Made by a program: the position numbers and the translations under genes. A DNA stretch of 45,342 nucleotides from Thermodesulfatator autotrophicus (GTDB lineage Bacteria; Desulfobacterota; Thermodesulfobacteria; Thermodesulfobacteriales; Thermodesulfatatoraceae): positions 1 to 45,342 of the forward strand of contig NZ_LSFI01000019.1 of the NCBI RefSeq assembly GCF_001642325.1. Reading direction: 5' to 3'. Shown here one piece after another: positions 40,200 to 45,342 of this stretch (positions are counted from its first letter, which is position 1; every line of letters starts with the position of its first letter). The notes beneath the pieces were generated by a model. It saw only the letters and a program-made list of their open reading frames with translations. It made no database searches and was not told the DNA's origin.

Positions 40200-41309
40200 A
40201 TGCGATACAAACTTTTTATTTTCTTGATAGGTTTAATGTTTTTATGTGTCAGCTGTGGGGGTTATAATGTAAAACAGACTTTGGCTCCAGCTCATCCCCC
40301 CCAGGGGACAACCCATTTACCCAAAGTAGTGATACTACCTTTTGCTGATTACGGCTCTTCGTCTGTTTGGGAAACGTGGCGCAAGAATGTCTTTATTGTA
40401 GAAGCCCTTGAAGATGAACTCCTTAAAGCGGGTTTGGCTACGGTGCCAGTGGAGCAGGTTAACCAATACCTCTTGAACCAGGGAGTTATTAAGCCTGTAA
40501 AAACTTATTATCCTGAGGCCGATTCTTCTCTTTTAGCCATACTTGAAGGAGACTGGTCTCCTGAAATGAAAGCCGAAATCTGGCAGGCCATTGAGCGCAA
40601 TCAAAAATCTCAAAAAATAAAAGAGGAAAAAACTCGCCCCCTTGATACGAAAATGATCATGGACCTTGGCAAAACTTTCGGTGCTCGCTATGTGGTGAGG
40701 GGAAGAATTATTGACTTTGAGGCCAGGCATTTTCGTTCCCTTAATCCATTTAAAAGTGGCCTTCTACCTTTTGTAGTAAATCTTGGTTCGCGTACAGTTT
40801 TTGGGGTGGCAGATTCAGAAACTTATGAGGCTCTTAACTTTGCTGCTACTGGCGGGATAGCCGGAGGCTTAATAGATGCTTCGTGGGAAGGAGCTGGAAT
40901 AGGGGCAGCCGCAGGGCTTGCCACGGTGAAAAGCGGAAAAACCAATCAGGCAAAAGTACAACTGCGAATTTATATACAGGATACATCTACTGGCGAAGTA
41001 GTCTGGACAGGGCGTACCGAAGTAGAGGTAACCCCTCAAAGTGTATTTGCGAATAAAACCTCTGATGATTTATTCAAAAAGGCCGTTGAAGAGGCGGTTT
41101 ACTTTCTAGTAGCCGACTTTTCTCAGGCCCTGGCCCAGGGAAAATTAATTGCTCCTACCAGGGAAGAAATTTCTCCCATAGTTGAAGAGGCTAAAGCTGC
41201 GGCTCAGGAAGCAAGAACCGCTGCAGCGGAAGCCCAGGAGGCGGCTAAAGAGGCCCGAAAACAGGCCGTAAAAACAGAAAGAATATTTGAAAAAACCCTC
41301 ACTAAATAA
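40200..41309 (+). CDS. CsgG/LpoB-like lipoprotein with alanine-rich tail
   Basis: A 369-residue exported lipoprotein. The signal ends in a lipobox LCVS-Cys19. The body follows the pattern of CsgG/LpoB/GNA1162-type lipoproteins: VVILPFADYGSSS near 45, ARYVVRGRIIDFEA near 162, a glycine-rich GGIAGGLIDASWEGAGIGAAAG near 217-240 (shown here by position), and VQLRIYIQDTSTGEVVWTG near 255-275. The tail (315-360) is an alanine/glutamate coiled coil. A role in export or envelope assembly is possible but unproven. GAGGGGTG precedes the ATG. It is monocistronic between two terminators. Confidence 0.7.
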   Translation: MRYKLFIFLIGLMFLCVSCGGYNVKQTLAPAHPPQGTTHLPKVVILPFADYGSSSVWETWRKNVFIVEALEDELLKAGLATVPVEQVNQYLLNQGVIKPVKTYYPEADSSLLAILEGDWSPEMKAEIWQAIERNQKSQKIKEEKTRPLDTKMIMDLGKTFGARYVVRGRIIDFEARHFRSLNPFKSGLLPFVVNLGSRTVFGVADSETYEALNFAATGGIAGGLIDASWEGAGIGAAAGLATVKSGKTNQAKVQLRIYIQDTSTGEVVWTGRTEVEVTPQSVFANKTSDDLFKKAVEEAVYFLVADFSQALAQGKLIAPTREEISPIVEEAKAAAQEARTAAAEAQEAAKEARKQAVKTERIFEKTLTK

Positions 41310-41311
41310 AA

Positions 41312-41342
41312 AAGAAGGGCCGGTAAGGCCCTTCTTTTCATT
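41312..41342 (+). terminator. Intrinsic terminator after the lipoprotein gene
   Basis: AAGAAGGGCC (41312-41321), loop GGTAA, GGCCCTTCTT (41327-41336), then TTCATTTT. Ten perfect pairs. Confidence 0.85.
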
Positions 41343-41369
41343 TTCCCTTCTTCATGGTAAACGCAATTC

Positions 41370-42564
41370 ATGCGTTTTTTAAAAAGCATTGAAAACCAGA
41401 CTCTTTTAGCTATAATTCTGGGGATTTTTATAGGGCTTTATCTACCCTTTTTCCCTCCCAAGATAGCTATTGTAGGCGATATTTTTCTTAGATTGTTAAA
41501 GATGGTTATTGCCCCTTTAATATTTGCTTCTGTCTTTATTAGCCTTTCTGGCCTTGGAAGCCTGGCCAAGATTAAAGATATCGGTTTTAAAACTCTAATT
41601 TATTACTTTACTACCACCTCGCTAGCGGTTATCACGGGCATTTTTTTTTGTAAATATTATAAATCCTGGGCATAACGCTAATTTTATAGGGGCAGAGGGA
41701 GAACCTGTTGTTAAAAGTTTTTCCATTGAAAGCCTGGTAAAAAGCATCATTCCGGAAAATCCAGTAAAAAGTTTGGCTAATAATGAGGTGTTGGCTATTA
41801 TCTTTTTCGCCCTTTTATTGGGCATGGCTACTCTTTCTTTGAAAGAGGCTTATCAGCAGAGGCTTTTTTCCTTTTTTGAAGCTTTAAACGAGGCCTTAAT
41901 CACTTTAATACGCTGGATTATCAGGATAACTCCTTTGGGGGTCTTTGCCATTGTTAGCAATATAGTGGCTAAAAAGGGACTTGAGCCTATATTTGAGCTT
42001 TCTTCTTACGTGATAACCGTTGTTTCTGCACTTGCCTTTCACGCCATATGCACCTTGAGTCTGCTGTTATTCGTTTTTACCAGGGAAAAGCCCTGGAGGT
42101 ATTTTCTAAAGGTAAGAGAGGCACCCCTTCTAGCTTTTTCAACAGCTTCCAGTTCGGCTACATTGCCGGTATCTTTAGAAGTTGCCGAGGAAAAGGCCAA
42201 AATTCCCCGAAAAGTGACAGGTTTTGTCCTGCCCCTAGGGGCCACGGTAAATATGGACGGCACTGCCCTTTATGAAGCGGTGGCAGCCATGTTTATAGCC
42301 AACATCTATCAAGTTTCCCTGAGTTTGGCAGACCAAATCATCATCTTCTTGACGGCTACTTTGGCTTCTATTGGAGCGGCGGCTATTCCCAGTGCCGGCT
42401 TGGTTACTATGACCTTGGTTTTACAGGCCGTAGGGCTTCCTTTAGAAGGAATTGGCTTAATTCTGGCGGTAGATAGGTTTCTTGATATGCTGCGCACTTC
42501 AGTCAACGTGTGGGGAGACTTAGTGGGCTGTAAAATAATCTCTCACCTGTTAAATAAAAATTAA
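41370..42564 (+). pseudogene. DAACS-family dicarboxylate/glutamate symporter, frameshifted at a T9 run
   Basis: Proton or sodium symporters of this family import C4-dicarboxylates or glutamate. The reading frame opens at 41370 (NQTLLAIILGIFIGLYLP, KMVIAPLIFASVF) and runs to TAA near 41675. The rest continues in the +1 frame from the nine T at 41641-41649. Removing one T gives IFFVNIINPGHNANFIGAEG and joins smoothly to NNEVLAIIFFALLLG. The second part keeps SSSATLPVSLE and the NMDGTALYE substrate motif. The joined protein would be about 397 residues, normal for the family. No other damage is seen, so this is either a recent mutation, a sequencing error or slippage. No strong ribosome site. Confidence 0.85.
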
Positions 42565-43262
42565 AACCAGATTTGCATTTTTAACCCGAAAGTATCTTTT
42601 TCTGCCTCTTCAGGAATAACTCTGGCTTCTTTCAGGTAAATTTTTTTGGCGGCAAGAAGGCAGGCGTAAGCGTCAAGTAAATCTTTACGCAAGCTGGCTC
42701 TTATTTGGGATAGGTTAAAACTTAAGCTCCTGAATAAATGGCTCTTTTCCAGAAGCATTTTGCGTTTAGCAAATCCTTCGGTTGAGTGTTTGGAAGGAAT
42801 AGTCTTTTGAGCCTCGCTCCAGAAAACCAGTTCAGGATGTGTTTCATAAACATTTAGGGGTTTATAAAGTCTCAAATATTCATCAAGTTCTTTTATTTTG
42901 GGGAGCAAATTGAAACTTTGAAGCGAGAGTTTAAGCCCGAGTTTTTTAAGTTCTTGATAGGAGTTAGCCAAGAAGGCCTTCCGGGGAGGTGGACTAAAAA
43001 TACTGGCTCTCCTTGGACCTAAAAGTTTACGGGCCATTCTGTCACAGGTTCGCCCTCCTGGGACATAGTTTTCTAGAAGGCCAATGGGCATATCAAAAGC
43101 GTAAATATCAGCTGAAAGGGGAAATACCTCTTTTACGTTGGTCAGGATAAGAACATCTTCTTTGATAAAAACTTTAGAATCAGGAAGAAAAACACCCCTG
43201 ATTACCAACCAGCCGTTGCGGCAACCATCAATACCTGCCAGAATAACTTTGTTTTCCGTGAT
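42561..43262 (-). CDS. DUF429 domain protein with probable non-canonical start
   Basis: The DUF429 family has an RNase H-like fold; its function is not established. The frame from TTG at 43208 (215 residues) lacks the conserved N-terminal strand, but the same frame extends 18 codons upstream and encodes VILAGIDGCRNGW, the DUF429 hallmark. A stop TAA lies just before, and no ATG, GTG or TTG occurs between it and that motif. The best candidate is ATC at 43262 with GAGG five bases upstream; ATT or CTG at 43244/43241 are alternatives. With ATC the protein has 233 residues. Other motifs: AFDMPIGL and YETHPELVFW. Divergent from the E1-like gene; its end overlaps the symporter. Confidence 0.75.
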   Translation of the reverse strand: MTENKVILAGIDGCRNGWLVIRGVFLPDSKVFIKEDVLILTNVKEVFPLSADIYAFDMPIGLLENYVPGGRTCDRMARKLLGPRRASIFSPPPRKAFLANSYQELKKLGLKLSLQSFNLLPKIKELDEYLRLYKPLNVYETHPELVFWSEAQKTIPSKHSTEGFAKRKMLLEKSHLFRSLSFNLSQIRASLRKDLLDAYACLLAAKKIYLKEARVIPEEAEKDTFGLKMQIWF

Positions 43263-43267
43263 TTATA

Positions 43268-43271
43268 CCTC
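43268..43271 (-). promoter_or_regulatory. Candidate ribosome binding site for an ATC start
   Basis: GAGG on the minus strand, five bases before the ATC at 43262-43260. It is short, so the support is modest. Confidence 0.4.
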
Positions 43272-43329
43272 GCTTATTTTGGCCGATAAAATATCAAAAA
43301 ATATGGCTTGCTAAAAGGAGATTAGCAAT

Positions 43330-44250
43330 ATGTGGCATTTGATACAGAAAAGTCTTTTGGGGCGCAAGTTAGAGCGATACAACATAAGGAGTGAGGATTC
43401 TTTTTTTGAAGAAGTATTCAGGCCTCAACGTGGTTTGATTTCAGAAAAGGAGCAGGAAAAGTTGAAAAGGGCCACCGTGGCTATACCAGGTTTAGGAGGA
43501 GTAGGTGGCACTCATCTTGTATCTCTTGTTCGCACAGGGGTAGGCCGGTTCAAGCTGGCTGAATTTGATGTCTTTGAACCCAGGAATATTAGTCGTCAAT
43601 ATGGGGCCCGGGCAGACACCCTGGGGCGCCCAAAAGGCGAAGTCATGCTTGAGGAGGCCTTTCGGATAAACCCGTTTCTTCAAATTGAATATTACAAAGA
43701 AGGCATTACCCCCGAAAATATAGATGCTTTTTTAGACGGAGTAGATGTGATTTTAGATGGAGTAGAGTTTTTTGCCATAGAGGCCCGTAAGCTATTATAT
43801 GATACCGCCAGGGCTAAAAAAATACCTCTTATTACCGCTGCACCTCTTGGTTTCAGTGCCTCTTTATTGATTTTTGATCCGGAAAAAAGCCCTTCTTTTG
43901 ATGAGTATTTTGCCATAAAGCAAGAGATGTCTCCTACAGAGAAGGCCTTACTTTTTGCGCTGGGCCTGGCTCCCAGGCCTTTTTTCCTCAGGTATCTTGA
44001 CCTTAAAAGTATAAACCTGAAAGCTGGTCAGGGGCCAGCTTCAGTTATTGCCTGTTATTTATGTAGTGCTCTGGCAGCTATGGAAGCGGTAAGAATTATT
44101 CTGGGGAGGCCGGGTTTAAAGCCAGTGCCTTATTATCTTCAGGTTGATCTTTATCTTCGCAAGTTACACGAAGGTTATCTCAAAAAAGGCAATAACAGTC
44201 CAACTCAAAGGCTTAAGTTCTTCTTCTTAAAACGAAGATTAGGTCTTTAA
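43330..44250 (+). CDS. ThiF/MoeB/HesA-family E1-like adenylyltransferase
   Basis: A 306-residue enzyme of the E1-like superfamily, which adenylates the C-terminus of ubiquitin-like carriers such as ThiS or MoaD. The nucleotide site is PGLGGVGGTHL (53-63), followed by EFDVFEPRNISRQYG with the Arg that contacts ATP, and DVILDGVEFF. The zinc CxxC pairs of MoeB/ThiF are not seen; only CYLC near 239-242 could act. No ThiS/MoaD-like partner is next to it, so the target is unknown. AAGGAGA lies upstream of the ATG. It is followed after 14 bases by the SpoU methyltransferase and may be cotranscribed. Confidence 0.85.
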   Translation: MWHLIQKSLLGRKLERYNIRSEDSFFEEVFRPQRGLISEKEQEKLKRATVAIPGLGGVGGTHLVSLVRTGVGRFKLAEFDVFEPRNISRQYGARADTLGRPKGEVMLEEAFRINPFLQIEYYKEGITPENIDAFLDGVDVILDGVEFFAIEARKLLYDTARAKKIPLITAAPLGFSASLLIFDPEKSPSFDEYFAIKQEMSPTEKALLFALGLAPRPFFLRYLDLKSINLKAGQGPASVIACYLCSALAAMEAVRIILGRPGLKPVPYYLQVDLYLRKLHEGYLKKGNNSPTQRLKFFFLKRRLGL

Positions 44251-44264
44251 TCAAGCGGATTCAA

Positions 44265-44888
44265 ATGAGAAGCAAGGGCCTTTTTTACCAGTGCCACCTT
44301 TGCCAGTTGCGTTTTCCGTCACTTGAGGAATTAAAATATTGCCCGGCCTGTGGTGGTCAGCTGGCATTGAAAGCTATTCGTCTCCTGGAAACCGACGATT
44401 TTGATTCTCCTTATAAAAGGATAGAGCCTCCGTGCGTGGCTGTTCTTGAAAATGTGCGTAGTGCCTGGAATGTAGGTTCTATTTTGCGCACTGGTGAAGC
44501 CGCGGGGTTTTCTCATTTTTACCTTGGCGGTATTACCCCCACCCCTGAGCACAAAGGAGTGGCTAAAACTGCCCTTGGTGCAGAAAAGAAAGTCTCCTGG
44601 AGTTATAACCCCAACACCCTGGAGGTAATTCGTGAGCTAAAAGATACAGGTTATTTTATCCTGGCCCTTGAAACTGAAGGGAGCATCCTTTGGCACCCTG
44701 ATATGTCGTTACCAAAAGGCCCGGTAGCCCTGGTGGTGGGCAATGAACTTTGCGGGGTGGACCCGGAGCTACTTAAAGAGTGTAACCTGGTACTACGGCT
44801 TCCCATGAGGGGAGGCAAATGTTCGCTTAATGTAAGCGTGGCTTTTGGAGTGATAGCTCTCTGGCTTTCTGCCAGGAATCTAAAGTGA
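44265..44888 (+). CDS. SpoU/TrmH RNA 2'-O-methyltransferase with N-terminal zinc ribbon
   Basis: A 207-residue SPOUT enzyme that methylates a ribose in tRNA or rRNA. Residues 10-35 form a zinc ribbon (CHLC and CPAC pairs). The SPOUT core follows: motif 1 NVRSAWNVGSILRTGEAAGF, motif 2 LVVGNELCGVDPE and motif 3 LPMRGGKCSLNVSVAFG, forming the knotted SAM site. The zinc ribbon is unusual; most TrmH types have an L30-like or no N-domain. The RNA target is unknown. Start ATG at 44265 has no strong ribosome site. It is the last intact gene before IS remnants. Confidence 0.88.
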   Translation: MRSKGLFYQCHLCQLRFPSLEELKYCPACGGQLALKAIRLLETDDFDSPYKRIEPPCVAVLENVRSAWNVGSILRTGEAAGFSHFYLGGITPTPEHKGVAKTALGAEKKVSWSYNPNTLEVIRELKDTGYFILALETEGSILWHPDMSLPKGPVALVVGNELCGVDPELLKECNLVLRLPMRGGKCSLNVSVAFGVIALWLSARNLK

Positions 44889-44912
44889 ACCGCCCTGGAT
44901 TTGCCAGAGACT

Positions 44913-45077
44913 TTAATGTGTGAGTCCCGATAACTTAAACGACCCATATTTACTATACTTATAACATCCTTCTTCGTATTCTGACGGCGGTATATAACCA
45001 GTGGACTCCATTAGCCTATGGTTGTTATACCAATGCACCCAGCAAAGCGTCTCTGAACCCAAGATCAAAAAAGCCAT
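44913..45077 (-). pseudogene. IS3-family transposase C-terminal fragment
   Basis: On the minus strand a 54-codon reading ends with WVHWYNNHRLMESTGYIPPSEYEEG, which is the C-terminal integrase-core signature of IS3-family OrfB (the W-VDW-NNRRL-E-GYIPPAE pattern). Upstream of ETL the reading becomes unrelated and a stop precedes the ATG. It is a relic without catalytic DDE residues. Confidence 0.8.
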
Positions 45078-45314
45078 GTTTTATGTTTTTAGCTCTGTTC
45101 ATAAGTATTTCGGGGATATGTCAGGGAGGTTATTATGCATCAAGTAGCCATTAATAGCCGCTTTTATGCTGTATTTTTAGATACCCAAATGGCAATGTCT
45201 TAACTGCTGTAGCCCAGGCCTTTTATAATTCTTTATTAAAGTGTAAATTCCTGAAACCTAGATTTTTGCTGGTGATATTTTTACAGATGTTTCCCTAGCT
45301 TCTTGATTTCAAAC
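45078..45314. other. Non-coding relic region next to the right IS end
   Basis: No intact gene is seen. A 22-codon reading at 45135-45203 (MHQVAINSRFYAVFLDTQ) has an excellent AGGGAGG site, and a second frame from about 45199 continues AVAQAFYNSLLKC. The pair may be a decayed small gene broken by a frameshift. I do not recognise it. Confidence 0.3.
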
Positions 45315-45340
45315 CATAGTGTTTCGTCAACTGTGTCCGC
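45315..45340. repeat. Right copy of the terminal inverted repeat (probable IS end)
   Basis: CATAGTGTTTCGTCAAC... is the exact reverse complement of bases 1-26. Two further bases (AG) follow at the window edge. Together with the left copy it indicates that both flanks run into copies of the same element. Confidence 0.7.
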
Positions 45341-45342
45341 AG

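Noticed and set aside
41641-41649. Programmed ribosomal frameshift in the symporter
   Set aside because: There is no stimulatory structure or known slippery heptamer for +1 shifting, and the family does not use frameshifting. Error, mutation or transcript slippage is simpler.

Overview
The window is a compact, mostly housekeeping stretch of a bacterial genome with moderate GC. It probably comes from a thermophilic sulfate reducer of the Thermodesulfobacteriota (Thermodesulfatator- or Thermodesulfobacterium-like) or a close deltaproteobacterial relative. This rests on a tetraheme class III cytochrome c with a sigma-54 promoter, a small siroheme sulfite reductase with an Rrf2 regulator, a RACo-type corrinoid activator, an archease, a second-type EF-G and the yceD-rpmF-plsX-fabH order. 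The taxonomic call is inference. Both ends carry the same 26-base sequence in inverted orientation, so the piece looks like a contig bounded by two copies of one insertion sequence.

Layout: 1-1.4 kb, a CheD-like protein and an HDOD protein. 1.4-4.5 kb (minus), a run of TPR protein, DUF5658 membrane protein, MoaE-like protein, ribonuclease G and FlhB C-domain-like protein. 4.6-5.7 kb, two tRNA-Ser genes and the cytochrome. 5.7-11.4 kb, a complete tripartite RND efflux operon. 11.4-14.2 kb (minus), a coiled-coil repeat protein and a strongly divergent UvrA paralogue. 14.4-17.7 kb (minus), HD phosphohydrolase, hydantoinase B-like protein and HemW. 17.8-21.1 kb, DNA polymerase I and a PilZ protein. 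21.1-24.7 kb (minus), yceD-rpmF-plsX-fabH-trmJ. 24.7-25.2 kb, a non-coding interval with a promoter and two terminators. 25.2-28.8 kb (minus), livK-livH-livM and def. 28.9-35.8 kb, a tyrosine-phosphatase-like protein, an exported propeller-like protein (minus), a MerR/HspR-like regulator, ComEC, archease and RACo-like protein. 35.9-38.6 kb, EF-G (minus) and plsY. 39-40 kb, Rrf2 regulator plus small sulfite reductase. 40.2-45 kb, a CsgG-like lipoprotein, a frameshifted dicarboxylate/glutamate symporter, a DUF429 protein (minus), a ThiF-like E1 enzyme and a zinc-ribbon SpoU methyltransferase, then an IS3-family transposase relic.

A dispersed palindromic repeat family (core GTCATTGCGAGC...GAAGCAATC) fills several gaps near 14.2, 29.4 and 38.7 kb, with decayed copies near 5.0 and 35.8 kb. 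No CRISPR array, prophage or complete mobile element is visible.

The most unusual gene is the UvrA-like ATPase at 11361-13682. It lacks the DNA-contacting insertion domain, and the two half-sites of one of its composite ATP sites appear degenerate together while the other site stays consensus. Other points worth a second look are a CheD without its catalytic histidine, a RACo without its ferredoxin domain, a DUF429 gene that seems to need a non-canonical start codon, a candidate small RNA near 25.06 kb, and a symporter split at a T9 run.
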